Numbered from the stretch's first letter, positions 45,257 through 54,575 are shown. The stretch is DNA of 64,000 bases from Aquimarina aggregata (GCF_001632745.1 NZ_LQRT01000024.1:186001-250000), one strand, 5' to 3'. Numbers and translations are program-made. The notes: generated by a model not told the origin, from the letters alone.

Positions 45257-45277
45257 ATCTTACTGAGAGCAAATTAA

Positions 45278-45712
45278 TTAAGCCTCTGGATATAAAGTAA
45301 CATAATCACCACTGGATACAGGTGGACTAACCTCCATTTTATTTTTTTTAATAACAATCTCTACAGGTCTATCACTTTTTGCATCATTAGCAGTCAAGAA
45401 ACAAAAAAAGTTAGACTTACATGTCCATGTTTTACGATCGTCTTTGTACCGTATCCACCAATAATCCTTTCCCGTTCTACCGATTCCTGTCCAATACCCA
45501 GCTTTTAAAGCAAATATTCGTTCGTTATTGTCAATCAGGTCAAAACGTTCAATATCATATCGATCACTTTCATATCGGTGTATAAATTCTATTTCTGTAA
45601 TTGGTGTTCCCCATTCATTTTTAATGTAAACATCACTCCATGAATTTGGACGTCCTTTTTCGAACTCTAAGGTCTGGTTTTCTAACGCTTCACTATATGA
45701 TAAGTTTTTCAT
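45278..45712 (-). CDS. beta-rich partner protein of the aerolysin-like gene
   Basis: 144 residues, no signal peptide. Beta-strand-rich and aromatic: SWSDVYIKNEWGTPITEIEF, GYWTGIGRTGKDYWWIRYKD, then WTCKSNFFCFLTANDA and VSPPVSSGDYVTLYPEA. The layout recalls small beta-sandwich proteins annotated as PUD (up-regulated in Daf-2) or aegerolysin-like, from memory and unconfirmed. It follows the aerolysin-like lipoprotein gene by 45 nt on the same strand, so the two are probably an operon. Its lack of a leader peptide, next to a lipoprotein, is odd. Confidence 0.75.
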   Translation of the reverse strand: MKNLSYSEALENQTLEFEKGRPNSWSDVYIKNEWGTPITEIEFIHRYESDRYDIERFDLIDNNERIFALKAGYWTGIGRTGKDYWWIRYKDDRKTWTCKSNFFCFLTANDAKSDRPVEIVIKKNKMEVSPPVSSGDYVTLYPEA

Positions 45713-45757
45713 ACTATTTGATTTTAAGTTTCTGCTATTTATAAGTTTATAAAAATA

Positions 45758-47410
45758 TCAATTGTCACAAGCACCAGCGATGTCACGAGAAATGGTTTCA
45801 GTTTCTATAAGTCGATTAATTATATTCGTCCCACGAACAGTAACTTCGATATAATCATCTTGTATATCGGTGATAACACCTGTAAAGTTGTTAAAAGCAA
45901 ACTGCGTAGTTATTTCTTGTCCGGTTAGGGCTTCGCTATTTTCTTGATAAGTTCCTTTAATTCTAAAACGTTGTACATAAGGTATTCTCACATTTTCATA
46001 GGTTTGATAGATATCTGCTACCGTAATAGCTGTTTTGGGAGGTACTTGTTGGGTACGCTCTGTAGAGATTTGTGTAGATCGACTTTCTTCAAAGGCGCCA
46101 GATCTGGTGCTTGTATTGGTTCTTGATTTACTAAAAACGTAGCTGCCAGTAACTGAACTTTTAACAGAGCCTCCTGCACCAAAGAACTTAGTAGATACCT
46201 CAGCCTCGATAGTTACAGAAACCGAATACTCTTGGCTTGAGCTAACCGACATCGACTCTTCCCAACCTAGTATTTCTTTAGTTTCTAGAGATTCGGATCT
46301 GCCTACTGTTTGTTGTAGGTTGCCGCTACTACAGTTTCTTAAGGTACTGTTATATGCTTCTGAAGTTCTCGAAGGTGGTAGTATCGGTCGCATAAATTTT
46401 GATTCAATAGGTTGTATGTCCCAATCAATATCAAAAGATAAAATTCTGAAATAAGCAGGATCGACATTGTTATTTCTTGCGTTAAGACGATCTCCTAATA
46501 AGAAAAGAGGATTTCCTGTAAAAGTAGGAGTTATGGTATATAGACCAGTTTCAACTTTATCAATTTTGAACTTATAATTTGGAGGTATACCTGTATTATT
46601 GCCTCCATTTCTAATTAGATTTGCTTTACTCTGAATTCGTAGCTCCGAATTGGCAGGAACAATATATAAGTAATGTATATCATCCCCGTTATGCACAGCA
46701 ATGGTAAATACTCCTTCCTCACCAGGTACTTGGACAAATCTATAGGTTGTAAATAATCCGGTGTTTTCTGAATTATAATCTAGATCAGCCAATTGGCTAA
46801 TGATAATTGGAGTATTTAAAAGTACAGTATTTGTATATAAAGTAGAATTAGGTGCTCCATATATTTCATCACTATTTGCAGTAGCAAGTTGCATAAAATG
46901 TTTAACATCTTCTCGAATACTAACCTTGGCGTATAGATCTTCAAGTGCATCTGCAGTTATTTCTTGTGCTATTGGGCTAGAAGTAAACGAGAGTTTTGAT
47001 ATTTCAGAAGATGCTAATTCAGTATTGGTTTCATCAAAAATTTTAATGGTTAGTGCAACACCATTTTTGAGTTCAGTTTTTGCCTCATCAGACAGATTTT
47101 CATTTTTTAGAGATAAGTTGGCGGTATTATTGAATTGATCAAAAGGTATTTTTTGACTGTAATTACCTGTCGTTGCAGTAACTGTAATATCAGCGGTCGT
47201 TGGTTTGTATCCTTTTCTGGCAATAGTCCTAGCACTTATACTTATTCCTATTTCTCCTGCATCAGTTTCAAATTCTTTTAAATCGATACCTGGTAATTGC
47301 TCTATTTCTGGAATTGGTTGTTCTCCTATTTCTCCGTCATCATTACTACATCCCCATAATATTAATACTAAAAGGATGAGTGTTTTTAAAATAATTGTGT
47401 GAATTTTCAT
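45758..47410 (-). CDS. aerolysin-like (ETX/MTX2-type) lipoprotein
   Basis: 550 residues. Lipobox LWGC followed by SNDDGEIG. N-terminal Ig-like strand region (about 40-140). A middle region (about 150-370) with a beta-trefoil-like look (YLYIVPANSELRIQSK; GNPLFLLGDRLNARNN). The C-terminal region (about 374-490) has the marks of the aerolysin/ETX-MTX2 fold: alternating Ser/Thr-rich strands around a glycine-rich turn (SVSVTIEAEVSTKFFGAGG; YVFSKSRTNTSTRSG), then TQQVPPKTAITVADIYQTYE, matching the V-P-P-x-T strand of the family. This predicts a beta-pore-forming or membrane-binding protein. Pore formation is inferred and not shown. It heads a two-gene unit. Confidence 0.75.
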   Translation of the reverse strand: MKIHTIILKTLILLVLILWGCSNDDGEIGEQPIPEIEQLPGIDLKEFETDAGEIGISISARTIARKGYKPTTADITVTATTGNYSQKIPFDQFNNTANLSLKNENLSDEAKTELKNGVALTIKIFDETNTELASSEISKLSFTSSPIAQEITADALEDLYAKVSIREDVKHFMQLATANSDEIYGAPNSTLYTNTVLLNTPIIISQLADLDYNSENTGLFTTYRFVQVPGEEGVFTIAVHNGDDIHYLYIVPANSELRIQSKANLIRNGGNNTGIPPNYKFKIDKVETGLYTITPTFTGNPLFLLGDRLNARNNNVDPAYFRILSFDIDWDIQPIESKFMRPILPPSRTSEAYNSTLRNCSSGNLQQTVGRSESLETKEILGWEESMSVSSSQEYSVSVTIEAEVSTKFFGAGGSVKSSVTGSYVFSKSRTNTSTRSGAFEESRSTQISTERTQQVPPKTAITVADIYQTYENVRIPYVQRFRIKGTYQENSEALTGQEITTQFAFNNFTGVITDIQDDYIEVTVRGTNIINRLIETETISRDIAGACDN

Positions 47411-47649
47411 AATGTGTTTTTCTAGTTAATTTTTCCCCGCTGATTTACAGTTTTGATATTCGTGTATAAATGAATACTCCAAAATTGAGATTGCTACTTA
47501 ATAAATAAAAGACTGTAAATACTGTAAAAATAAATCCGTGGAAAATCCTTGTTTGGCACGGGTAAATACGGGTTAATTAACTGATAGTTAGATATAAATG
47601 GTTTTTTTGATTAGTTTTAGAGTACTATAAACAGTAAAAAATCAAAACA

Positions 47650-48381
47650 ATGGGGGATTTAATTTCAGAAGAAGAATTTGAAAATTGTACTACACGATGG
47701 TGCGAAGAAAATGTATTGAGTTTGGCACATCATTTTCATGGATTGCATAAAACTCAGTATGAAAGAGTAACTCGCTTTGATATGAAAGGTGTCGAAGAAT
47801 TCAGAACTATTGATAAAATAGATAAAATAAGAATTTGTTTAGCGCTTAAAAAAGTAAAGAAAAAAAACAGGAAGAAAGAAATTACATTTTGTCCTTACCT
47901 TCAAATCAATGAGGATAAAGGCTTAAGTTTTGAACTCATACCTACTACAGAAAGACCACCATTATTTCCAAAGTTGCCAGGCTCTAATCGTGTTCCAGAA
48001 ATATTTAAACATATGGTTTGGAAAAATTGGGATCAGGTTGAGATGCATCATATTGATGATCTTTTTCATTGTACTAATAAAGAAAATCAAGAAAAAAACA
48101 CTGATAAAGAATGTATAGTAAGAGTGCGATCTTTTGAAATAACAGGAGCTGATATTATTAAGGCTATAAATGATAAAAAAGAAATAATTAATGAAATTAT
48201 TCTGTATCCCGGAATTGATATGAATAAATTTAATACAAAAGAGATGATTTCTTTTACACCTGTGTTGGGAATTAAACCTAATCTTTTTGAGACTAGTGGT
48301 ACCAATAAAATGGGTCTCATAGAGTCTAATGATGATGAAACTTTTATAGAATATAGTTTGCCATGTCCTCCCACTTGTTAG
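47650..48381 (+). CDS. hypothetical cysteine-rich protein
   Basis: 243 residues, no signal peptide or membrane segment; charged and with eight or more cysteines (ENCTTRWCEEN, LFHCTNKEN, KECIVRVRSFE, ending CPPTC). ALKKVKKKNRKKEITFCPYLQI lies in the middle. No family is recognised. It starts 23 nt before the next ORF's start after its own stop, so it is likely the first gene of the operon with the 7-TM protein, histidine kinase and LuxR-type regulator. It might be a ligand, regulator or target of that system. Confidence 0.7.
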   Translation: MGDLISEEEFENCTTRWCEENVLSLAHHFHGLHKTQYERVTRFDMKGVEEFRTIDKIDKIRICLALKKVKKKNRKKEITFCPYLQINEDKGLSFELIPTTERPPLFPKLPGSNRVPEIFKHMVWKNWDQVEMHHIDDLFHCTNKENQEKNTDKECIVRVRSFEITGADIIKAINDKKEIINEIILYPGIDMNKFNTKEMISFTPVLGIKPNLFETSGTNKMGLIESNDDETFIEYSLPCPPTC

Positions 48382-48404
48382 CGTAACTATTTAATTAGAT
48401 ATTA

Positions 48405-49055
48405 ATGAATAAAGAACTTTTTTTCATAATAGGCAATATCTCTTCTCTTGTCATAATTGTGCCAATAGTATTTGCTATATTAAAATATAACAGATTAAAT
48501 AAGGTACAAGTAAGCTTGGGTTATATTTTAATTTTGGTATTTATTGTGGAACTGATTACAAATATATTTTGGCACAAAAAAATTAATAATTTACCGATAT
48601 TTCATTTTTATGCCATTTTTGAGTTTTTATTGATTGTCAATATCTATAAAAGTGCTTTGTCAGGGCTATTCTCAAAAGGAGTTTTTATTATTTTGGCAAT
48701 TGGTTTTACGGCATTTGCAATTATCAACATGTTCTTTTTTCAGAATATTTTTGAATTTAACTCTAATGTCACAACGGTAATGGGAGTATTAGTCGTCTTT
48801 TTTGCATTAAGTTATTTTTATAAATTACTAAAGGAAGTACGGTATAGTGCATTAGAAACTAATCCTATGTTTTGGATAAATTCGGGCTTCTTGATTTATT
48901 TTTCGAGTAATTTAATACTCTTTTTTATTAATAATAACCTGTTTAAAGAAGCTTCAGAGGCAAGTTATATGGTTTGGGGACTTCATGCTATTGTTAATAT
49001 CATATTAATACTGTTTTATACGATTGCCATATGGGTGAAACCGAAGGAACAATAA
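48405..49055 (+). CDS. multi-pass membrane protein, putative sensor partner
   Basis: 216 residues with about seven hydrophobic helices (FIIGNISSLVIIVPIVFAIL; LGYILILVFIVELITNIF; FYAIFEFLLIVNIY; GVFIILAIGFTAFAIINMFF; and others). No catalytic motif. Its last 25 bases overlap the histidine kinase gene, so the two are translationally coupled. With a kinase that has only one membrane helix, it may supply the sensor function. Similar proteins occur next to HisKA_3 kinases in flavobacteria. Confidence 0.8.
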   Translation: MNKELFFIIGNISSLVIIVPIVFAILKYNRLNKVQVSLGYILILVFIVELITNIFWHKKINNLPIFHFYAIFEFLLIVNIYKSALSGLFSKGVFIILAIGFTAFAIINMFFFQNIFEFNSNVTTVMGVLVVFFALSYFYKLLKEVRYSALETNPMFWINSGFLIYFSSNLILFFINNNLFKEASEASYMVWGLHAIVNIILILFYTIAIWVKPKEQ

Positions 49056-49810
49056 CATTAAAGATAATAATCATTGGTATGGGAGTAATTTTTCTATTAT
49101 CTCTATCCTTGATCGTATTCTTTGTTATATACCAACGCAGGTTATTGGCACAACAGAAAAAGCATCAAAAAATAGCATCAGATTATCAAAAAGAACTATT
49201 ACAAACTTCTATTTTAAGTCAAGAAGAAGAACGCACTCGAATTGCAAAAGAATTACATGATGATGTTGGTGCTATGCTTACCACAACTAAACTATATTTT
49301 GGACAAATTATACCAGAATTACCTCCTGAAGAATTAAAAGAGATTACAGACAAAACAAAAGTCTTTTTGGACGATATGATTCGTAGTGTACGCAGTATCT
49401 CCCAAGATTTAAGACCAGTAGTTTTAGAAAAATTGGGATTGATAGAAGCGATACAGAGTTTGATTCAAACGCTGAATGATTCAGGTAGAATTAAAGTATA
49501 TTTTGATAATAATACAAATAATGTAGTACCAAAATCAAAAGAACTAAACTTGTATAGAATTGTTCAGGAGTTGATTACAAATACTATTAAGCATGCAGAA
49601 GCTTCTGTTATCAAGATTATATTGAAAAATGAGGGAGACGGGTTGATTATTTTATATGAAGATGACGGAAAAGGGATAGACCAAGAAATGCTTTTGCATA
49701 AAAAAGGATTAGGACTTAAAAATATAGAAAGTAGATTATCTGTACTATCAGGAAGTATGAAATTCCTTAAAAAAAATGAGGGAATAAAAGTTGAGATTAG
49801 ATGTATGTAG
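49031..49810 (+). CDS. sensor histidine kinase (HisKA_3, NarX/LiaS type)
   Basis: 259 residues. One N-terminal membrane helix (IIIIGMGVIFLLSLSLIVFFVIYQ), then a short coiled coil, a HisKA_3 dimerisation domain with phosphoacceptor His76 (RTRIAKELHDDVGAML), and an HATPase domain (NLYRIVQELITNTIKHA; EDDGKGID; GLGLKNIESR). It has no periplasmic sensor, which fits a membrane partner encoded just upstream (25-nt overlap). It phosphorylates the LuxR-type regulator encoded downstream. Confidence 0.94.
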   Translation: MGETEGTITLKIIIIGMGVIFLLSLSLIVFFVIYQRRLLAQQKKHQKIASDYQKELLQTSILSQEEERTRIAKELHDDVGAMLTTTKLYFGQIIPELPPEELKEITDKTKVFLDDMIRSVRSISQDLRPVVLEKLGLIEAIQSLIQTLNDSGRIKVYFDNNTNNVVPKSKELNLYRIVQELITNTIKHAEASVIKIILKNEGDGLIILYEDDGKGIDQEMLLHKKGLGLKNIESRLSVLSGSMKFLKKNEGIKVEIRCM

Positions 49811-49841
49811 CTATACATCAGAAGTTAATTACCACATAATT

Positions 49842-50495
49842 ATGGATACTATAAAATTAGGACTAATTGATGATCATAATTTATTTCGCGAAGGAATAAA
49901 ATCTTTATTACTTAAAATGTCTGGTATTTCATTAGTACTAGAAGCAGTAAGTGGGAGGGATTTTTTAACTAAATTAAGCAATATAGTTCCAGATGTTGTT
50001 CTTTTAGATTTAGAAATGGAAGATATAAATGGAGTAGAAGTCACACAAAAAATACAAGAACTATACCCAGATCTAAAAATTATTATCCTTACTATGCATA
50101 AAGAAGAAAGAATGATTTCTTATTTAATGGAGTTAGGAGCTAATGGATATTTATTAAAAGATACAAATCAGCAAGAACTAGAAGAGGCTATACGATCTAC
50201 GCACCAAAAAGGATTTTACTTTAACGCTTTGGTTTCTGAGGCATTATTAAAAGGTCTTAAGAATAAAGGAGCAAAACCTCAAATCATAGGTAAAAACTAC
50301 CAGCTTACGAGTAGAGAGTTAGAGGTGTTAGAATTAATTACTATGGAATATACGACCACAGAAATAGCCGACAAACTTTTTCTGAGCGCCAGAACAATTG
50401 AAGGTCATCGTAAAAACCTAATCAGTAAATTAGGGGTGAAAAATACAGCTGGATTAATAATGAAAGCGGTTAGAGACAATATTATTTCGATTTAA
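49842..50495 (+). CDS. LuxR/NarL-family response regulator
   Basis: 217 residues from the ATG at 49842; the ORF can be extended to 49791, but MDTIKLGLIDDHNLFREG is the normal start. Receiver domain with phosphoacceptor Asp56 (VVLLDLEMED) and lysine in GYLLKDT. C-terminal LuxR HTH (TSRELEVLELITMEYTTTEIADKLFLSARTIEGHRKNLISKLG). Completes the kinase-regulator pair. A very long hairpin terminator follows 5 nt after the stop. Confidence 0.95.
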   Translation: MDTIKLGLIDDHNLFREGIKSLLLKMSGISLVLEAVSGRDFLTKLSNIVPDVVLLDLEMEDINGVEVTQKIQELYPDLKIIILTMHKEERMISYLMELGANGYLLKDTNQQELEEAIRSTHQKGFYFNALVSEALLKGLKNKGAKPQIIGKNYQLTSRELEVLELITMEYTTTEIADKLFLSARTIEGHRKNLISKLGVKNTAGLIMKAVRDNIISI

Positions 50496-50500
50496 AAGCA

Positions 50501-50567
50501 ATCAATACGAATTAAAAAGACCTGTTAATTTTCTCAAAACTAACAGGTCTTTTTAATTCGTATTGAT
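50501..50567. terminator. 27-bp perfect bidirectional terminator hairpin
   Basis: 50501-50527 and 50541-50567 are exact reverse complements (27 bp, 13-nt loop), including AAAAAGACCTGTTA / TAACAGGTCTTTTT in the inner half. It ends the two-component operon and the convergent AhpD-like gene (stop at 50584). Confidence 0.9.
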
Positions 50568-50583
50568 AATATTGAAATATTAA

Positions 50584-51174
50584 CTAGACATGTTTACCTT
50601 TTTCCCAACCATGTTTGCCTAGGTATTGTTCTCCAGATTCAATAGCACCTTCTTCTACCATGGTACCCATAGAATCATTCCATCTATTTAGGTATCCAAA
50701 TAAGGAAATAACACCTAACATCTCTACGATTTCACCTTCGTCCCAGTATTTATATAATTCTGTTTTAATTGTGTCATCAACAGCATTGGGAATAAGAGAA
50801 GCAGCAAGAGAAAAATCAAGAGCTGCGCGCTCTGCATCACTAAATGCTGAATGAGTTTTATATTCCCAAATATTATCTAGTTGTTCCTGCTCTGCACCAT
50901 AACGTTCTGCAGCTCTAATAGCATGAGCCTGACAATATCTACACCCTGTAGCATTACTGCTTACCCATGCAATCATACGTTTTAAAGCAGATGTAACTCT
51001 ACCTTCATTAGCCATAACAGCTTTATTTAGATTTATAAACGCTTTAGAAATGGCTGGTCTTCGTTGCATTGTTAATACAGAATTTGGGCAAAAACCTAAA
51101 GTTTCATTAAAGAATTCTGCTAATTCTCTAGTTTCTGGATCGTGATCCGCAGATAATGGAGTTACTAATGGCAT
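50584..51174 (-). CDS. carboxymuconolactone decarboxylase / AhpD-like protein
   Basis: 196 residues, cytosolic, all-helical. The redox motif Cys-x-x-Cys is in TGCRYCQAHAIRAAERYGA, with the downstream His of AhpD-type peroxidase-related enzymes, then FSDAERAALDFSLAAS. Probably a peroxide- or nitrosative-stress redox protein. A good promoter lies upstream on the minus strand (51225-51254). Confidence 0.88.
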   Translation of the reverse strand: MPLVTPLSADHDPETRELAEFFNETLGFCPNSVLTMQRRPAISKAFINLNKAVMANEGRVTSALKRMIAWVSSNATGCRYCQAHAIRAAERYGAEQEQLDNIWEYKTHSAFSDAERAALDFSLAASLIPNAVDDTIKTELYKYWDEGEIVEMLGVISLFGYLNRWNDSMGTMVEEGAIESGEQYLGKHGWEKGKHV

Positions 51175-51224
51175 ATGTATGTGTATTTTTGATTGTAAGT
51201 ATAATTTTTATGGCTAGCAAAATA

Positions 51225-51254
51225 CAAAACTAAAGTCAAATCAAGAGTGGTCAA
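51225..51254 (-). promoter_or_regulatory. Bacteroidota promoter of the AhpD-like gene
   Basis: On the minus strand TTG (complement of 51252-51254), a 19-nt spacer, TAGTTTTG (complement of 51225-51232): a full match to TTG-N19-TAnnTTTG. A start near 51218 would leave a leader of about 44 nt. Confidence 0.7.
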
Positions 51255-51301
51255 GATGTTTTTTGTACTTTGGATTTTTAATATTGGAATATACTTTACG
51301 A

Positions 51302-52990
51302 ATGAGATGGACACTAAAACCAAAGCCCGAAATAACAGCGGTAAATACTTTGGCAAAAGCACTAAATGTTGATACGATAATTGCCACACTTCTTGTACAA
51401 AGAGGCATTCAAACCTATGATGAAGCTAAAAAGTTTTTTAGACCATCACTAGATGAGTTACACGATCCTTTTTTGATGAAGGATATGGATAAGGCTGTTG
51501 TGCGAATAAAAAATGCTATTGAAAGTGGAGAAAACATAATGGTATATGGTGATTATGATGTAGACGGAACAACTTCTGTAGCGTTACTGTCGTCATATTT
51601 AAAAACATTATCACCACAAGTAACAACATATATTCCTGATCGATATAATGAAGGGTACGGTATTTCTTATACAGGAATTGATTATGCTCATGATAACGAT
51701 ATCTCTCTGATTGTTGCTTTAGATTGTGGTATTAAAGCTATTGAGAAGGTAGCTTATGCAACATCTAAAAATATTGATTTTATTATTTGTGATCACCATA
51801 GGCCAGGTGATAAAATCCCTGATGCCGTTGCAGTTTTAGATCCAAAACGTGAAGATTGCGAATATCCATATAAAGAATTATGTGGTTGTGGTGTAGGATT
51901 TAAATTGATTCAGGCGTTAGCCATAGATCAAAATCAAGAAATAGAAGATTTATTACCTTATTTGGACTTGGTGGCAACTGCTATTGGAGCGGATATTGTG
52001 CCTATAACTGGAGAAAATCGCATATTGGCATTTTATGGGTTGCAAGTTATTAATGCTGCACCAAGAGCTGGTTTTAAAGCAATGTTATCCGAGGTAAAAA
52101 AAGAAAACTTAACCATTACAGATGTAGTATTTATAATTGCTCCTAGAATTAATGCGGCTGGAAGAATGAAACATGGATTACATGCCGTAACATTGCTTAC
52201 AGAAGAAAACTATGAGATAGCATTACAGTATGCATCAGAGATAGAAGTATACAATAGTGATCGAAAAGATGCCGATAAAAGCATAACAAAAGAAGCATTA
52301 GCACAAATACTTCATCACAAAGAAGAGGATAGATATACTACAGTTGTTTATGACGAGAAATGGCATAAAGGAGTTATTGGTATTGTAGCATCTAGATTAA
52401 CAGAGACCTATTATCGCCCCACCTTAGTATTTACTAAAAGTGGTGATAAGTTAGCCGCTTCGGCGAGATCTGTTAAAGGTTTTGATGTGTATAATGCACT
52501 TAATGAATGTACAGATTATATAGAGCAGTTCGGTGGACATAAATATGCAGCGGGTCTTACATTACTCGAAGAACAGTATGAGGCGTTTAAACAAAAGTTT
52601 GAAGAGGTTGTTTCTTCAACCATTGATACAGCATTATTAACTCCTGAAATAGCAATAGATACAGCAATAGAATTTGAACAGATAACCCCAAAGTTTTTTC
52701 GAATCTTAAAACAATTTGGACCTTTTGGACCTGGAAATATGACTCCCGTGTTTATGACAGAAGGTGTAAAAGATACAGGATATGGTAAATGTGTAGGCGA
52801 AGATGATAAACATCTGAAATGTAAAATACAAAAGAATGGTATTGCTATTGGAACAATAGGTTTTGGTCTGGGAAATAAGCATAAGATAATAGCCAGTAAA
52901 CAAGATTTTAAGGCAGCCTTCACGATTGATGAAAACGAATGGAATGGAGTTGTATCTCTTCAATTAAAGTTAAAGGATATCAGTGAGTAA
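51302..52990 (+). CDS. recJ: single-stranded-DNA-specific exonuclease RecJ
   Basis: 562 residues from ATG 51302 (MRWTLKPKPE); the 13 extra upstream codons of the longer ORF are not RecJ-like. DHH phosphoesterase motifs: VYGDYDVDGTTSVALL, LIVALDCGIKA, FIICDHHRPGD, CGCGVGFKLIQAL; DHHA1 region AGRMKHGLHAV and ASARSVKGFDVYNALNE, with GGHKYAAGLTL. It degrades single-stranded DNA 5' to 3' in recombination and mismatch repair. Confidence 0.97.
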   Translation: MRWTLKPKPEITAVNTLAKALNVDTIIATLLVQRGIQTYDEAKKFFRPSLDELHDPFLMKDMDKAVVRIKNAIESGENIMVYGDYDVDGTTSVALLSSYLKTLSPQVTTYIPDRYNEGYGISYTGIDYAHDNDISLIVALDCGIKAIEKVAYATSKNIDFIICDHHRPGDKIPDAVAVLDPKREDCEYPYKELCGCGVGFKLIQALAIDQNQEIEDLLPYLDLVATAIGADIVPITGENRILAFYGLQVINAAPRAGFKAMLSEVKKENLTITDVVFIIAPRINAAGRMKHGLHAVTLLTEENYEIALQYASEIEVYNSDRKDADKSITKEALAQILHHKEEDRYTTVVYDEKWHKGVIGIVASRLTETYYRPTLVFTKSGDKLAASARSVKGFDVYNALNECTDYIEQFGGHKYAAGLTLLEEQYEAFKQKFEEVVSSTIDTALLTPEIAIDTAIEFEQITPKFFRILKQFGPFGPGNMTPVFMTEGVKDTGYGKCVGEDDKHLKCKIQKNGIAIGTIGFGLGNKHKIIASKQDFKAAFTIDENEWNGVVSLQLKLKDISE

Positions 52991-53067
52991 ATAAAACTAA
53001 TATTTTGTTTATATTTATTTAGACTGATTATAAATAATTTAGTATTTTTGAGTTTAAAATAGAACTC

Positions 53068-53421
53068 ATGATGAATGCTATTGACAAAATTTTTAGTAAT
53101 CAGCTTGGAATTTCTTTTTTCTGGAAGAAAGAAGAGGTTAGTATAACACCCCGCATACAATTAGTATTTAAGGATATCGGATTCTTATTAAGTGTTAATG
53201 AGTTAAAGGATTTTTCTAATGCTTGTACTATTGCATTACAAACCCAATGCGCTGCATGTAAAACCCCCAAAACATGTAGGTCTTTATTGTTAAAAACTCC
53301 TTCAGATAAGATTGATCTAGCAGTAAATAAAGAAGAACTTGATCAAATAAAAGAGCTTATTAACGAAACTATTTTTCGTGTAGAACTTAAAAACTGGATG
53401 CGCAACTTGTGTCTTAACTAA
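53068..53421 (+). CDS. conserved small cysteine-containing hypothetical protein
   Basis: 117 residues, cytosolic. Central Cys-x-x-Cys cluster in QTQCAACKTPKTCRSLL, with a fourth Cys near the C-terminus (MRNLCLN), a possible metal site. Start ATG at 53068 (next codon is also ATG). A TATTTTTG box (53043-53050) lies upstream. The family is known in flavobacteria only as hypothetical, as far as I recall. Confidence 0.75.
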   Translation: MMNAIDKIFSNQLGISFFWKKEEVSITPRIQLVFKDIGFLLSVNELKDFSNACTIALQTQCAACKTPKTCRSLLLKTPSDKIDLAVNKEELDQIKELINETIFRVELKNWMRNLCLN

Positions 53422-53426
53422 AAGAA

Positions 53427-54362
53427 TTATTTTCTTATGAAGTCCATTATCTTATAAGAGATTTCTTCAGCTTTTGTTTCTTGAATAAAGTGTTTTTCGT
53501 CTATGATATGAATGTCTTCATTTTTTACATTTAAAGCATTAGCAGCACGTGTTTGCTGTGGCGGCCATTGTAACATAGTATCGTGAATTCCCCATATTAC
53601 AGAAACCGGTACAGTAACGTTTTCAAAGACATCAGAATAATCAGGTAGTTCATTACAGGTTTGACTAAAAAAGTAATACATAGCTTTAGTCTTTCCTTCT
53701 AACAATGGTGTTTTATAACCTTCGACATCTATTGAGTTTAGTGTATTTTCTTTAAGACCTTGTTTAAATAGGCTTTTTAATAAAGTATTTGTAGAAACTC
53801 CATTTCTATAGGCCCACATAGCGGTTTTTGCCATGCCTCCTGGTTTCATTCGAACAGGAGGATAAAATCCTTCTTCATAAATAATAGTATTTAAAACAAT
53901 GAGTTTTTCTATTTTATCAGGAGCTTGTCTCATTAACTCCCAAGTCCATAAACCACCAGCATCATGCATAACATGAGACCATTTTTCTATACCCAAAGAT
54001 GCCATAAGCTCTAATAAACGTTTGGCATGATTTTCTGCATTATAAAGCTCAAAACCATCCGGAGAATCGCTAGAACCATACCCTAGCATGTCAGGAATTA
54101 TGACACGATAACCACTGTCTACAAGGGGTTTTATCATTTTACGATATAACCAGCCAGAGGTTGGAACGCCATGAAGAAGGACAATTACAGGTCCTTTTCC
54201 TTGGTCTACATATTTTATAAGTCCATCATCTGTAGGGAATAACCTTTGATCTGCTCTAAAATCTTCATAGGTAATCTGATTTTTTCTGATTTTGGTATTT
54301 TCGTATGGTTTACATGAAAATAATAATATACCCGTAAGGATAAGTACAAAAAACTTCTGCAT
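53427..54362 (-). CDS. alpha/beta hydrolase lipoprotein, haloalkane-dehalogenase-like
   Basis: 311 residues. Lipobox LLFSC (Cys17). Oxyanion-hole HGVPTSGWLYRKM; nucleophile elbow HVMHDAGGLWTWE, where Asp (not Ser) is the nucleophile, as in dehalogenases and epoxide hydrolases; catalytic His in DEKHFIQE. It therefore looks like a periplasmic or surface haloalkane dehalogenase/epoxide hydrolase-like enzyme. The substrate is unknown. Confidence 0.88.
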   Translation of the reverse strand: MQKFFVLILTGILLFSCKPYENTKIRKNQITYEDFRADQRLFPTDDGLIKYVDQGKGPVIVLLHGVPTSGWLYRKMIKPLVDSGYRVIIPDMLGYGSSDSPDGFELYNAENHAKRLLELMASLGIEKWSHVMHDAGGLWTWELMRQAPDKIEKLIVLNTIIYEEGFYPPVRMKPGGMAKTAMWAYRNGVSTNTLLKSLFKQGLKENTLNSIDVEGYKTPLLEGKTKAMYYFFSQTCNELPDYSDVFENVTVPVSVIWGIHDTMLQWPPQQTRAANALNVKNEDIHIIDEKHFIQETKAEEISYKIMDFIRK

Positions 54363-54575
54363 GGTAATGATGATTTATAAGTGGGCAATTTACTTAAAAT
54401 CATTTTTGTATGCTATAAGGTTTTGAAATTTAATAAAAAGACAATCGCGTATCGAATGTTTTTAAAGCAATGGCTTAACATAATACTACTTGGACAGCAA
54501 TTTTTATTAACTTCTTTGTTTTTCACATCTCTTGATTGTTAACTTGACAACCATACTCAAACATTGCATCCTGAT

